Of a DNA stretch of 64,000 bases, positions 16,897 through 26,280 are shown in pieces (positions within the stretch are counted from its first letter, which is position 1; every line of letters starts with the position of its first letter). Location of the stretch: NCBI RefSeq assembly GCF_007748115.1, contig NZ_CP036289.1, positions 4,030,001 to 4,094,000 of the forward strand, given 5' to 3'. The position numbers were made by a program, and so were the translations under genes. The notes below the pieces were generated by a model. That model did not search any database. It had not been told where the DNA came from and saw only the letters and a program-made list of their open reading frames with translations. The stretch is from Bremerella volcania (GTDB taxonomy: Bacteria > Planctomycetota > Planctomycetia > Pirellulales > Pirellulaceae).

Positions 16897-16931
16897 CATG
16901 GCCACTTACCGGTGGCCATGTTTTCTTTCTT
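16897..16931 (+). terminator. intrinsic terminator / attenuator before rluD
   Basis: CATGGCCAC and GTGGCCATG form a 9-bp perfect stem with a 6-nt loop, followed directly by TTTTCTTTCTT. It ends the TPR gene but lies only 13 nt before the rluD start, so rluD must rely on readthrough or a promoter just upstream. Confidence 0.8.
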
Positions 16932-16943
16932 GGGTCTCATTTC

Positions 16944-17900
16944 ATGCGTTATACGGTCGACAAAACAGATGCCGGTCAGCGGCTCGATCAATTCGTTACC
17001 CGCCGCATCAAGACGGCGAGCCGCGCCCAGGTACGTTCGGCGATCGACGAGGGCCAGGTCACCATCAACGATGAGGCCACGAAGCCGTCGTACAAGCTTC
17101 GCGTCGGGGACGTCGTCGAGTACCCCGAGATCGATGCCCGGCAGGAAGAACAGAAGCCAGAACACGTCGACCTCGACATCATCTATCAGGACGAACACCT
17201 GGCAGCGATCAACAAGCCCCCGGGCATGGTCACCCACCCGGCGAAAGGCCACTGGGACGGTACGCTGACCGCCGCGCTTCTTGCGAAGTTCAGTCAACTG
17301 AGCGACATCGGCGGGGCCTCTCGACCAGGCATTGTGCATCGCTTAGACCGTGATACGAGCGGCGTGCTGGTGATCGCGAAGAACAACGAAGCCCACCAGG
17401 CCCTCACGCAGCAGTTCGCCGACCGGATCACCGAGAAAGAATACCTGGCGATCGTCGCCAACTGCCCGGACCGCGACCGGGACGTGATCAACGAACCGAT
17501 CGGCCCTCACCCGCGTTATCGCGAGCGGATGTCGATCGTGCGGGACGATCCCGAGGCGAAAGAAGCCCAGACGTTTTACGAAGTTGCCGAGCGTTTTGAC
17601 GGGTTCGCGGCGTTCAAAGTCTTTCCCAAGACCGGCCGCACGCATCAAATCCGCGTGCACCTGGCCCACATCAAGCATCCGGTGCTGTGCGATCGCGCCT
17701 ACGGCAATCGGGCGCGAATCACGGTCGGGGAAATCGCACGAACCGACGACGAGCAAATCGTTCTTTCTCGAACCGCGCTGCATGCCCGGCGACTCAAGAT
17801 CAACCATCCGGTCACCGGCGAGCCGCTCGAATTCGAGGCGCCGATCCCGGAAGACCTTCACTCGACGCTGGTTGTCTTGCGCAAGTACCGCTCGGTGTAA
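16944..17900 (+). CDS. rluD: 23S rRNA pseudouridine synthase, RluD/RluC family
   Basis: Isomerises uridines in 23S rRNA helices. The 318-residue protein has an N-terminal S4 RNA-binding domain (about 10-75, [17 protein letters not shown]) and the catalytic domain with [16 protein letters not shown]; Asp135 is the catalytic aspartate. [19 protein letters not shown] and RTALHAR complete the family pattern. RluD and RluC cannot be separated confidently by eye; RluD is favoured by overall length. The 3' end overlaps the convergent PIG-L gene by 43 bp. A terminator-like hairpin sits in the short leader. Confidence 0.85.
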   Translation: MRYTVDKTDAGQRLDQFVTRRIKTASRAQVRSAIDEGQVTINDEATKPSYKLRVGDVVEYPEIDARQEEQKPEHVDLDIIYQDEHLAAINKPPGMVTHPAKGHWDGTLTAALLAKFSQLSDIGGASRPGIVHRLDRDTSGVLVIAKNNEAHQALTQQFADRITEKEYLAIVANCPDRDRDVINEPIGPHPRYRERMSIVRDDPEAKEAQTFYEVAERFDGFAAFKVFPKTGRTHQIRVHLAHIKHPVLCDRAYGNRARITVGEIARTDDEQIVLSRTALHARRLKINHPVTGEPLEFEAPIPEDLHSTLVVLRKYRSV

Positions 17901-18649
17901 ACGCGATCACCCGGATACAGTAGCTGCATCATGTCCGGCGTGCCGATGGCCCGCGTGGTGTAGAACAACTCGCCGGCTCCGTACCCGGCCGTGGCTCCCA
18001 GGTAGATCGCGGCTCCCTTCACGCGTTCAAAGACATATGCTTTCTCTTCGGGGAATTGCGTCTGGTAACAGCGGATGCTTTCCAGCTTCCGCTCCAGGCA
18101 ATCGGTAATGTCGTGCACGAAGCTGCCAGGAGCATCCAGCTTGTTGATCGGTTCGAAGGCGAGCTTGAAGTACAACTGCCGGCCGATGGTATGCACCGGC
18201 AGGTGATCGAACTTATCGTCCCACTTCGTCAGCCGCGAATAGAAAACCGCCGCGTCGGTGATCTGCATCGCCTGCCAATGATCAGGCGAAGCCATCGGCG
18301 TGCGATCCCCAAACCCAATCACCACCTTGGGACGATACTTGCGGAACTCTTTGGCCAGGGCCACGCGTGCTTCGAAGCTGTCGAACAGCTTGCGGTTGGG
18401 CAGGTCGAGCGTGATTCGCTTCTGTACGCCCAAAACCTTGGCGGCCTCGGCGGCTTCCGCGAGCCGCGTTTCCGGGTCAGGCGAACGAGGCGTCGGTTCG
18501 CCATCGGTCAGATCGATGATGCCTACCGAATGCCCCAGGTCCGCCAGCTTGGCCAGCGTTCCGCCACAGGCAATCTCGACATCATCGGGATGGGCACCGA
18601 CCGCCAGAATTTCGATCTGAGGGTATTCTTTTTCGACGTCAACAGTCAA
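17858..18649 (-). CDS. PIG-L/LmbE family N-acetylglucosaminyl deacetylase (BshB1-like)
   Basis: A 263-residue zinc-dependent deacetylase. The metal-binding AHPDD motif is at 19-23, preceded by a beta strand. A Rossmann-like core follows with [24 protein letters not shown], which is characteristic of the BshB1 bacillithiol enzyme, and [13 protein letters not shown] supplies a conserved His-rich site. Likely removes acetyl from a GlcNAc derivative (malate adduct in bacillithiol synthesis). No bshA or bshC is visible nearby, though an unassigned GT4 gene is at 24.9 kb. The 3' end overlaps rluD convergently. A 29-bp palindrome separates it from cbiET. Confidence 0.8.
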   Translation of the reverse strand: MTVDVEKEYPQIEILAVGAHPDDVEIACGGTLAKLADLGHSVGIIDLTDGEPTPRSPDPETRLAEAAEAAKVLGVQKRITLDLPNRKLFDSFEARVALAKEFRKYRPKVVIGFGDRTPMASPDHWQAMQITDAAVFYSRLTKWDDKFDHLPVHTIGRQLYFKLAFEPINKLDAPGSFVHDITDCLERKLESIRCYQTQFPEEKAYVFERVKGAAIYLGATAGYGAGELFYTTRAIGTPDMMQLLYPGDRVYTERYLRKTTSVE

Positions 18650-18668
18650 CGAACTCTCTCTCCTCTTC

Positions 18669-18697
18669 GTCCCCTCTCCCCCAAGGGGCGAGGGGAC
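18669..18697. repeat. 29-bp palindromic repeat, short form
   Basis: GTCCCCTCTCCCC and GGGGCGAGGGGAC flank a short AA centre. It belongs to the same family as the longer arms, here without the GGTGAGGGG extension, and lies between cbiET and the PIG-L gene. Confidence 0.7.
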
Positions 18698-18706
18698 AGG
18701 AAAATG

Positions 18707-19963
18707 TCAGCTCTTCTTCAGCGGCTTCTTAGCGCTTACCAGGAACGTTGGGTTTGAAGCTTCGAAGCGGTGGCGTTCCAACTGGTAGGTCGCGTGCGAG
18801 ATGTTTACCATCGTGACCTTGGCCGCTTCCATCTCGCTGTCGAATAGCTGATGCACTTCGGCCAGGTTTTCGATGCTGCTCAAGTTGCACACGATGCGGC
18901 CACCGGGCTTGATGCGAGTCATCGCTTGTTCGCAGATGCCGCGCACCTGGCGACCGGTCCCGCCGATGAACACGCAATCGGGGTCGGGCAGATCGGCCCA
19001 GGCATCGGGTGCTTTGCCGAGCACGGCCTGAACGTTCTTCACACCGAAGGCCTCGATATTCGCGCGAATCAGGCCGTGGTCTTCGGCGTCCATCTCGATC
19101 GCGTAGATCGAACCCTTTTCAGCGATCATGCCTGCTTCGATCGAGACGCTGCCGCTTCCGGCACCAACATCCCAGACGACGCTGGAGTCTCCCAGGTCCA
19201 TCAGCGAAAGCGCGATGCAGCGGACTTCCATTGGCGTCAGCAGACCGCGTTTTGGTTTAGCCTGGCGGAAGACGTCGTCCGGGTTGCCGAACTTACGCTT
19301 GCCTACCAGCGACATCGGCCGGTCCGGCACGTCTGGCTTGCGAACCAGGATCATCACATTGAGCGGGCCAAACGTTTGCTCGCTGATTTCTTTCAGATCC
19401 CCCTGCGTGACGCATTCGTTCGGCGAACCGAGATTCTCGCAGACGTAGGCATGGAAGTAGTCGAGATCGTGCCCCAAAAGCGTCTTGGCAACTTCCCGCG
19501 GCGGGATCTCTTCGGTGGTGAACAGACCGATCGCTTCCGAGATCCGTGCGGCAGCGACCACCGATTCCAGCGGCTGGTTGGCCAGATTCGCCAGGTGGGC
19601 GTCGTCCCAGCTTTCTTTGATTCGCGCAAACGCCAACTGCATACTGCTGACGTGCGGAATGACGTGGAAGCGATCTTTGCCGAGCTTGTCGCACAGGTAC
19701 CGCGAAACACCGTAAAACAGCGGATCGCCACTGGTCAGCATGACGACGTCTTTGTCGCTGTGCTTTTCCAAGGCTTCGACGATCTCGTTCAAGTCACCGC
19801 TGACCGGCACCTTCTCGGCGGTGATCTTCTCGACGTGGACCAGGACTTGAGGGTTTCCGATAATGACCTGGGCATCGCCCAAGATTCGCATCGATTGGCT
19901 CGTCAGCCCGTCGAGACCATCGTCGCCAATACCTACGATAAATGTTCTGGGAGTGGTACTCAC
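18707..19963 (-). CDS. cobL: precorrin-6Y C5,15-methyltransferase (CbiE-CbiT fusion, CobL-like)
   Basis: A 418-residue fusion. The N-terminal tetrapyrrole methylase domain (1 to about 215) has GIGDDGLDGL and SGDPLFYG (78-85). The C-terminal class I SAM methyltransferase (about 240-418) has GLLTPMEVR and DVGAGSGSVSIEAG (265-278). CobL-type enzymes methylate C5 and C15 of the corrin precursor and decarboxylate the acetate side chain. No other cobalamin gene is nearby: neighbours are a PIG-L deacetylase and a divergent dehydrogenase. Either the pathway is scattered or this is an orphan with another role. Domain calls are firm, pathway role less so. Confidence 0.85.
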   Translation of the reverse strand: MSTTPRTFIVGIGDDGLDGLTSQSMRILGDAQVIIGNPQVLVHVEKITAEKVPVSGDLNEIVEALEKHSDKDVVMLTSGDPLFYGVSRYLCDKLGKDRFHVIPHVSSMQLAFARIKESWDDAHLANLANQPLESVVAAARISEAIGLFTTEEIPPREVAKTLLGHDLDYFHAYVCENLGSPNECVTQGDLKEISEQTFGPLNVMILVRKPDVPDRPMSLVGKRKFGNPDDVFRQAKPKRGLLTPMEVRCIALSLMDLGDSSVVWDVGAGSGSVSIEAGMIAEKGSIYAIEMDAEDHGLIRANIEAFGVKNVQAVLGKAPDAWADLPDPDCVFIGGTGRQVRGICEQAMTRIKPGGRIVCNLSSIENLAEVHQLFDSEMEAAKVTMVNISHATYQLERHRFEASNPTFLVSAKKPLKKS

Positions 19964-20091
19964 CGATTATTCCAATTCCAAGCATCTGAAGTAGAAAAGA
20001 CTTGCGTCGATTTTACGAGATGCGACGATCTCTGGAAAGTTCACCCACTCCCTCGCCCCGACGTCCCGTTCTTTTCCAGAAGGCCCCAATC

Positions 20092-21066
20092 ATGCCTACC
20101 ATCGCGGTCACCGGCGATCACTTCCACTTTCCCCACCAGCAGTACTACGGCATCTTAACCAAGGCCGGGTACGAAGTCCGCTTCATCGATCCTGTGAAAA
20201 ATAACCTCAACCAGCCGGACACGTTGCTTCAGCAGCTTGCTGGCTGCGATGCGGTCATGTGCAGCACCGAGCCCTACCCGGCCGATCTCCTGGATAAGTG
20301 CCAGATTCGCGTCCTTTCTAGGCTGGGAGTGGGCTTCGATTCGATCGACCTGGAAGCGGCCACCGCGAACAACATCGTCGTCTGCCGCACGCCGGGAATT
20401 CTGCACGAGTCGGCGGCGGAACAGACACTGGCCTTTCTCTTCGCCATCTCTCGCAACGTCATCGAGCGTGATCGTCAGGTCCGCCAGGGGCATTGGAAAC
20501 GGACGTGCTGGCCGCGTCTGGCGGGCCAAACACTAGGACTCTTGGGCCTGGGTCTGATTGGTCGCTGCGTCGCGGAGAAAGCTCTGGCCCTGGGCATGAA
20601 GGTCATCGCCTACGACCCGGTCGCCGCGCCACACGATGAGATCGAATTGGTGACGCTCGATCGGCTTTGGAGCGACTCCGACATCGTCAGCCTGCACGCA
20701 CCGTGTACGCCAGAAACGGCGAACATCATCAATCACGTAACGCTCGAGCGAATGAAACGGGGCGTCGTTATCGTCAATACATCCCGCGGAGGGCTGGTCA
20801 ACGAGAACGCCCTGGCCGAGGCCCTTCAGTCTGGCCAGGTCTTGGCGGCAGGGCTCGACGTCTTCCACGAGGAACCACCGAAGCCGGACGATCCGCTGTT
20901 GAAGCTCGAGAACGTCATCCTCGCCCCGCACATGGCCGGGATGGATTTGGAGTCGGAACGGGCGATGGCCACAATGGCCGCGGAGAATATCATCGCCCTG
21001 CATCGCGGCCAGTGGCCGGCGGCGAATATCGTGAACCCCGAAGTCAAGCCGACCTGGAAGTGGTGA
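20092..21066 (+). CDS. D-2-hydroxyacid dehydrogenase (SerA-like)
   Basis: A 324-residue NAD-dependent D-isomer-specific dehydrogenase. The NAD fold is GLGLIGRCVAEKA (Gly152, 154, 157), and the catalytic triad is Arg232 (NTSRGG), Glu261 and His280 (APHMAG). Length fits the short group without an ACT regulatory domain, so phosphoglycerate dehydrogenase activity is possible but not certain. ATG 20092 has AGAAGG 8-9 nt upstream; the longer frame from 20002 lies in the leader. It is divergent from cbiET and convergent with iscA, with a hairpin between. Confidence 0.8.
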   Translation: MPTIAVTGDHFHFPHQQYYGILTKAGYEVRFIDPVKNNLNQPDTLLQQLAGCDAVMCSTEPYPADLLDKCQIRVLSRLGVGFDSIDLEAATANNIVVCRTPGILHESAAEQTLAFLFAISRNVIERDRQVRQGHWKRTCWPRLAGQTLGLLGLGLIGRCVAEKALALGMKVIAYDPVAAPHDEIELVTLDRLWSDSDIVSLHAPCTPETANIINHVTLERMKRGVVIVNTSRGGLVNENALAEALQSGQVLAAGLDVFHEEPPKPDDPLLKLENVILAPHMAGMDLESERAMATMAAENIIALHRGQWPAANIVNPEVKPTWKW

Positions 21067-21098
21067 TCTCGGTCCCTCGCAGTCAAGAAACGAAAAAC

Positions 21099-21119
21099 GC
21101 CCCAGCATTTGCCAGGGGC
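21099..21119 (-). terminator. intrinsic terminator for iscA
   Basis: GCCCC and GGGGC arms, extended by GCATTTGC-type pairing, are flanked on the plus strand by GAAAAAC, giving a T-rich run after the hairpin on the minus strand. It lies 35 nt past the iscA stop. Confidence 0.6.
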
Positions 21120-21153
21120 ATATTTCGTGTGTTCGCTATGCGGAACTTACCAC

Positions 21154-21486
21154 TTAGGCCTGGAACGACGAACCGCAACCGCAGCTGCGGGTAGCGTTCG
21201 GGTTGTTGAAGGCGAAACCGCGGCGATCGATCCCGTCGTAGAAATCGACCGTCGTACCGTCGAGGTACAACGCGTGCTTCTTATCGACAACCACTTCGAC
21301 GCCGTGATAGTCGTACTTGGAATCCTTTTCTTCGTCGTATTCCTTTTCCAGCGTCAGGCTGTACGAGAAACCGCTGCAACCGCCGGCAGTGATACCGATA
21401 CGCAGCTTGGTGCCTTCTTCGTACTTCTGATCTTCCAGGATTCGCTTGACTTCGCCGGCCGCTTTTTCGGTGATGACGACTGCCAT
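21154..21486 (-). CDS. iscA: A-type iron-sulfur carrier (IscA/ErpA/SufA)
   Basis: Transfers or inserts Fe-S clusters. The 110-residue protein has exactly the family layout: Cys37 in TAGGCSGF and the C-terminal CGC motif (Cys102, Cys104) in SCGCGSSF. ErpA and SufA are equally possible; IscA is used generically. It lies 164 nt downstream of the cysteine desulfurase gene on the same strand, so the two likely form a small Fe-S module without iscU or isc regulators in the window. A terminator hairpin follows. Confidence 0.88.
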   Translation of the reverse strand: MAVVITEKAAGEVKRILEDQKYEEGTKLRIGITAGGCSGFSYSLTLEKEYDEEKDSKYDYHGVEVVVDKKHALYLDGTTVDFYDGIDRRGFAFNNPNATRSCGCGSSFQA

Positions 21487-21650
21487 GTTTTGTTCACTCC
21501 AGACGTTAAATTAACGCAAACTTGTATGTGTTTATTATTATCGATGCCCCGAAGCGGGGAAAGGGTGCAAATTTTATTGGGGAATTTCCAACGCCCCCAT
21601 TGTTACCGATTCTACCTCAAAAATCGAGGGTGCGGTCAGCCGAAGCCCTG

Positions 21651-22859
21651 TTAGGCAATCAGCTTACGTAGTTTATCCACCGCACGTGACACAACGTCAA
21701 CGGCAATATCGACTTCCTCAGCTGTATTGAACCGGCCGATCCCAAACCGCAGGCTGCTTCGCGTGAGGTCTTCGGATAGCCCAATGGCCCTAAGTACATG
21801 GCTGGGTTGGGGATTGGCCGAAGTGCAGGCCGAGCCGCTGGAAACGGCGATTTCACGAACGTTCATCATCAACGCCTCGCCATCGACTTTCTCGACTGCG
21901 AAGTTTAAATTACCGGCCAGACGGGCACCTGCGACCGCGAGTTCCGGGCCGTTGAGTTGTAGGCCGGTGATCCGCTCGTTCAGTCCTGACCACAGCCGCT
22001 GCCTCAATTCGGCTAACCGCTGTGACTCGCGATCCATTTCGGCCAGGCTCAGACGGACTGCCTCTGCCAGGCCGACGATGCCTGGGACATTGAGCGTTCC
22101 GCTGCGTATGCCCCGCTGTTGGCCTCCGCCGAAGATCGCCGGTTGAAGCCGAACCCGCGGATGGCGCTTCCGCACATACAGTCCCCCTATCCCCTTGGGA
22201 CCGTACATCTTATGCGCGGAAAAGCTCATCAGATCGACGCCTAGCCGCTCGACGTCGACCGGCAGATTGCCCACGGCCTGGGTCGCATCGCAGTGCAACA
22301 GCACGCCCTGCTCTTTGCAGATCTTTCCGATCTCGGCGACCGGATGAATCACGCCGATCTCGTTATTGGCAAGCATCACGGAAACGAGCGCCGTATCTGG
22401 TCGTATCGCTTCGCGAACTTGCTCGGCATCGAGCATGCCGGCCAGCGGCTGGCCAGCCTGGCGGGGCGAAAGCCGGGTTATCTCAAAGCCTTGGTGCTCC
22501 CACTGCTCTAGTGGATCGAGCACCGCTTTGTGCTCGGTCGTGACGGTCACTACATGGTTGCCGCGACGACGACGCTGCGAGAGGATGCCGCCGATCGCCA
22601 GGTTATTGCTTTCGGTCGCACCACTGGTGAAGACGATCTCGCTGGCCTCGGCCCCAATCACCGCGGCAATCGACTGCTGCGACGATTCGACGAGTTGATT
22701 GGCTTCTTCCCCAAACAGATGCCCGACACTCGACGGGTTGCCGTAGGTCTGGGTAAACGTCGGCAGCATCGCCTCGACGACGCGAGGATCGACTTGAGTA
22801 GTAGCGTGATTGTCGAAGTAAATGGGCACTGCGAGAGCCAAAATGGTGAACCGGATCAT
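21651..22859 (-). CDS. iscS: cysteine desulfurase (IscS/NifS family)
   Basis: PLP enzyme that releases sulfur from cysteine for Fe-S and thio-cofactors. The 402-residue form has the PLP lysine in SAHKMYGPKG (Lys217) and the active-site Cys345 in SSGSACTSANPQPSHVL, a class I (IscS/NifS-like) loop. YFDNHATT near the N-terminus is the usual family beginning. The usual start would be a few residues before PIYFDNHAT, so a TTG or GTG 8-11 codons downstream of the ATG at 22859 may be the true start. It is followed by iscA. Confidence 0.87.
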   Translation of the reverse strand: MIRFTILALAVPIYFDNHATTQVDPRVVEAMLPTFTQTYGNPSSVGHLFGEEANQLVESSQQSIAAVIGAEASEIVFTSGATESNNLAIGGILSQRRRRGNHVVTVTTEHKAVLDPLEQWEHQGFEITRLSPRQAGQPLAGMLDAEQVREAIRPDTALVSVMLANNEIGVIHPVAEIGKICKEQGVLLHCDATQAVGNLPVDVERLGVDLMSFSAHKMYGPKGIGGLYVRKRHPRVRLQPAIFGGGQQRGIRSGTLNVPGIVGLAEAVRLSLAEMDRESQRLAELRQRLWSGLNERITGLQLNGPELAVAGARLAGNLNFAVEKVDGEALMMNVREIAVSSGSACTSANPQPSHVLRAIGLSEDLTRSSLRFGIGRFNTAEEVDIAVDVVSRAVDKLRKLIA

Positions 22860-22897
22860 TAACGGTCACCATTGTACTCGATAGGCGTGCCTGCCAA

Positions 22898-23515
22898 TTA
22901 GCCGTAGATCGTTTTCAGACAGATGCTCGACCAAGTCTCGAATTCTTCGAGCTTGGCTAGAAGGTCACCAACCGGGCGGAAACCGGCGTCGAGGATGTCT
23001 TCTTCGTTGGGCATCACCTCGGGGCGTTCGATCTTGCAGAGATAAACGACGCCCAGGTGCACGCGACCGACTTCCGATTCGTCGTCGTTGATCAGGCCGG
23101 CACAAACCATTTCGTGCGGAGCATGGAAGCTGACTTCTTCCTCCAACTCGCGTCGCATTCCCTGCTGGAAAGGATCTTGGTCACTGTCCGGGGCATCTTC
23201 CGACGAGACGTGACCGCCGATACCGACGCTTCGCTTGCTGTGCAGACGCGATTCGCCTTGTCCCTTGCCGCGAACGTACTGAAAGACGTGCTGGGTCCCT
23301 TGATCGTCTTTGTATTCGAAGATGACGTAAGGAATGAGCTGCTTGAATTCAGGCGACTTTTCCATGACGTCGCGCGGGCGGAAGCTCATCTGTTCTGGAG
23401 TCAGCAGTTGATTCAGGTAAGTTTCGACGTCGTCGTGAAACCCCTGAAACTGCCCGATCTCGTGGAACTTCTCGGTTGGTACCACTAAGACCTGTTCGAC
23501 TTCCGCTATGCTCAT
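22898..23515 (-). CDS. Nudix-like hydrolase
   Basis: A 205-residue protein. A Nudix-type segment begins at GIGGHV (98-103) and ends with RRELEEEVSF (121-130), giving the REUxEE core glutamates. The spacing from the glycine to RE is about seven residues longer than the canonical box, filled by an acidic loop. The N-terminal 90 residues include FEYKDDQGTQHVFQYVRGKGQGESRL. Related planctomycete proteins are annotated as NUDIX or phosphoesterase; substrate unknown. It is upstream of iscS with a 38-nt gap and may be cotranscribed with it. Confidence 0.65.
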   Translation of the reverse strand: MSIAEVEQVLVVPTEKFHEIGQFQGFHDDVETYLNQLLTPEQMSFRPRDVMEKSPEFKQLIPYVIFEYKDDQGTQHVFQYVRGKGQGESRLHSKRSVGIGGHVSSEDAPDSDQDPFQQGMRRELEEEVSFHAPHEMVCAGLINDDESEVGRVHLGVVYLCKIERPEVMPNEEDILDAGFRPVGDLLAKLEEFETWSSICLKTIYG

Positions 23516-23765
23516 TTCGTATTCCCTTCCATGTGGGGGCTGACTCTGGAACGTTCCACGTGGCTATCGTACCCAATTGCTATCAAGCTATCGACTCCCC
23601 CTCTTACGTGCCGCAGGACGACCGAAGAATATATTTTCACGCAAGACGAGAAGATTCGTTTTTCCTTCTCTCACAATAACCATTTCCCGCGATAATTACC
23701 CGCGAAATCACCGGAATTCCGAGAAAAGTATATTAAAGCGATTTTCCGCACCATTAACGGCAAAA

Positions 23766-24812
23766 CTACAGGATGAGCATGGCATCGCCGTAGCTGTAAA
23801 AGCGGTACTCTTCGTTGATCGCTTCGCGGTAAGCCTGGCGTAGCAGCTCGTCTCCACCGAACGTCCGCACCAGAATCAATAGCGTCGACTTGGGCAGGTG
23901 GAAGTTGGTCAGCAGGACATCTACCGCTTTGAACTGATACGGGGGGCGGATGAACAGATTGGTTTTACCCACCCATGGCTTGAGCGTGCCGCTCGCCGCA
24001 GCCGTTTCCAGAACCCGCGTGGCGGTTGTTCCCACGGAAACCACGCGACCGCCGTTGGCTTTGACCTCTTTCAAACGATCGACCGTGGCCTGGTTGATTT
24101 CGCCGTACTCGAAGTGCATTTCATGCTCATCGATGTTCTCGACGCCGATTGGGCGGAACGTCCCCATGCCGACATGCAGGGTGACGAATTGCCGATCGAC
24201 CCCTTGGGCGCTGATCTTGTTCAAAAGTTCGTGCGTGAAATGCAGCCCCGCCGTCGGAGCCGCAACCGCGCCGGGGGTTTCGGCGAAGACCGTTTGATAG
24301 TCTTTCCAGTCCTCCGGCATCATTTCGCCGCCGCGAATATAGTGCGGAAGAGGGACCCGGCCGACGCGTTCGAGCACGTCAAACGGCGACTCCGAGGTCA
24401 GCGGCTTGACGGCCCATTGCCCGCCACCCAGGTTGGCCAGTAGCTCCAGTTCAGTGTCTTCGCGGGCTTCACGATTCTCGAGAATGACCTTTTCGCCGGG
24501 CTGAATCTTGCCGCGTGTTTTCGCCAGGACCAGCCAGTGGCCTTGGGGATCGGTTTCAACGAACAACCCTTGCCAGCGACCGCCCGTATTGGCTCTTCGG
24601 CCCATCAATCGTGCTGGGACGACCTTGGTGTTGTTCAGCACCAGGCTATCGCCGGCCTTCAGGAATTCCGGCAGGTCTCGCACATGCTGGTGCAAGATTT
24701 CCTGCGTCTGACGATTGACCACCAAGAGCCGCGCGTCGGTCCTTTTCTCCAAAGGTTGCTGCGCAATCAAATCGGAAGGAAGATGGTAGTCGTACTGGTC
24801 GATATTGGTCAT
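23766..24812 (-). CDS. queA: SAM:tRNA ribosyltransferase-isomerase
   Basis: Transfers and isomerises the ribosyl of SAM onto preQ1-modified tRNA to form epoxyqueuosine. At 348 residues it has the standard QueA length and blocks: YDYHLPSDLIAQQPLEKRTDARLL at the start, FLKAGDSLVLNNTKVVPARL, TAGLHFT, ITLHVG-like VTLHVGMGTF and NLFIRPPYQFKAVDVLLTNFHLPKSTLL near the end. Other queuosine genes are not in the window. It is divergent from the GT4 gene. Confidence 0.92.
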   Translation of the reverse strand: MTNIDQYDYHLPSDLIAQQPLEKRTDARLLVVNRQTQEILHQHVRDLPEFLKAGDSLVLNNTKVVPARLMGRRANTGGRWQGLFVETDPQGHWLVLAKTRGKIQPGEKVILENREAREDTELELLANLGGGQWAVKPLTSESPFDVLERVGRVPLPHYIRGGEMMPEDWKDYQTVFAETPGAVAAPTAGLHFTHELLNKISAQGVDRQFVTLHVGMGTFRPIGVENIDEHEMHFEYGEINQATVDRLKEVKANGGRVVSVGTTATRVLETAAASGTLKPWVGKTNLFIRPPYQFKAVDVLLTNFHLPKSTLLILVRTFGGDELLRQAYREAINEEYRFYSYGDAMLIL

Positions 24813-24940
24813 AGAACTCGCAAAACATCAATGAAAAACCGCTGAACGACGCCTGTCCTTTGTGTCGTCCATGGTTGAGTATATGCCGTCAGCGGGGAAG
24901 TCGACTAGGCCCGCACATACCGTCATTGGCTGCCAGCACC

Positions 24941-26062
24941 ATGTCCTCAATCCCCAAGCCCATCCTGATCGTCACCACCGAACTGGGCATGGGCGGAGCC
25001 GAACGATGCGTGGCCAACGTGGCCTGCGGACTGAATCCGTCCAAGTTCCCGGTGCACGTGGTGGCCCTGGCGCCGCCGCCGGAAGACCCGAAAGATGCGC
25101 TGGTGCGGCAGCTTGAGGACGCTCAGATCCCTGTCACATTCCTGGGTTGCCGTACCAAGTGGCAGCTGTTGTCGGCCGTGAATCGGTTGAAGCGAATCAT
25201 CCAGGTGAACGAGGTCGATGCCGTCTGGAGCTTTCTGTTTCACGCCAATATCGTCTCGGCGATGGCTACCCGCGGCATGAGCATCCGCAAGCTGCAATCG
25301 CTGCGAGTCATCGAACAGGGGAGTTGGCGTCGAAGATTTCAATCGTGGGCTGCCCAGCGTGCCGATCGCGTGTTGTGCGTCAGCGAAGGGGTTCGACAGT
25401 TTGCAGCCAAGACACTTCGCGTGCCGGAGTCCAAACTTCAGGTCATTCCCAACGGCATCGACGTCGACTCGATCGTACCGACAACCTATGCCGAACCCGT
25501 CGATCGCAAGCATCGGATCGTTGCCGTGGGACGTCTCGACGATCAAAAAGGATTCGACTGGTTGATCTTTCGCCTTGCTCAGTTGCTGCGCGAGAAACCG
25601 GAGTGGGAACTGGTGATCATCGGGGACGGCCAGCTTCTTCCGGAATTGCTGGTACAGATTGAATCCGAAGACCTGAACGACTCTGTCAGGCTTGTTGGCT
25701 GGCAGGACGACTTGCCCAGTTGGTTTCGCGAGAGCGAGATCTACGCGCTCAGTTCCCGCTGGGAGGGGATGCCCAATGCGTTGATCGAAGCGATGGCCCA
25801 TGCCTTACCGGTGATCGCTACCGACGTGGAAGGCGTGCGTGAACTACTTTCTGGCGAACTCGCCGTGCAAAAAGTTAATCACTGGGAAATGCCCGAAGCG
25901 GAAGCGCTGCTTCGCCGACTAATCGAGGACCCAGCCCTTCGCCAGCAGCTTGGTCAAGCCAATCGCCGGCAGATCGAAACACACTTCTCGCTTCGCCAAA
26001 TGATCCAGTCTTACGAAACCACGCTGGACGACGTACTTTCCGGCCCATCACCGAAACGCTAG
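24941..26062 (+). CDS. GT4-family glycosyltransferase
   Basis: A 373-residue retaining GT-B enzyme. The N-terminal acceptor domain has GMGGAERCVANVACGL; the donor domain has IVAVGRLDDQKGFDWLI, a nucleotide-sugar loop, and YALSSRWEGMPNALIEAMAHALPVIATDVEGVREL, containing the E-x7-E motif of family 4. The start ATG 24941 begins MSSIPKPILIVTTEL; the 27 codons upstream have no homologous look. It probably adds a hexose or hexosamine to an exopolysaccharide, LPS or thiol precursor. It stands alone between queA (divergent) and a structured intergenic region. Confidence 0.82.
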   Translation: MSSIPKPILIVTTELGMGGAERCVANVACGLNPSKFPVHVVALAPPPEDPKDALVRQLEDAQIPVTFLGCRTKWQLLSAVNRLKRIIQVNEVDAVWSFLFHANIVSAMATRGMSIRKLQSLRVIEQGSWRRRFQSWAAQRADRVLCVSEGVRQFAAKTLRVPESKLQVIPNGIDVDSIVPTTYAEPVDRKHRIVAVGRLDDQKGFDWLIFRLAQLLREKPEWELVIIGDGQLLPELLVQIESEDLNDSVRLVGWQDDLPSWFRESEIYALSSRWEGMPNALIEAMAHALPVIATDVEGVRELLSGELAVQKVNHWEMPEAEALLRRLIEDPALRQQLGQANRRQIETHFSLRQMIQSYETTLDDVLSGPSPKR

Positions 26063-26244
26063 CAGTCCGTTTCGGTAAGCTGCAAAACTTTTTCCAGCGG
26101 GGGGCTTCGTCGCAACTCTCGCGATGGCCAATCGTTAATCACGCTAGCGTAATTTGCTAGCAAAATTTTCGAGCGTGTTTCTGGATTGACGAAAAATGTG
26201 CACCGAATATCCTCAATCACATGCTCATCAGGCGACATCGATTG

Positions 26245-26274
26245 TTGATGTTTTGCTGAACAACAGTTTATCAA
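26245..26274 (+). promoter_or_regulatory. candidate sigma-70-like promoter
   Basis: TTGATG (26245-26250) and TATCAA (26269-26274) are separated by 18 bp, predicting a start near 26281. It would drive the structured segment before rsmH. It is a match by eye only. Confidence 0.35.
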
Positions 26275-26280
26275 CTAACA

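Noticed and set aside
18650-18706. Cobalamin riboswitch near cbiET
   Set aside because: Neither flank contains the conserved B12-box; the only structure is the CCCCTC palindromic repeat.
18851-20158. 435-codon plus-strand frame opposite cbiET
   Set aside because: Overlaps the entire well-supported CbiE-CbiT gene and has no domain; it also runs into the dehydrogenase leader.
26059-26274. 71-codon minus-strand frame after the GT4 gene
   Set aside because: No homologous look or RBS; it overlaps the promoter-like pair of the candidate leader RNA.
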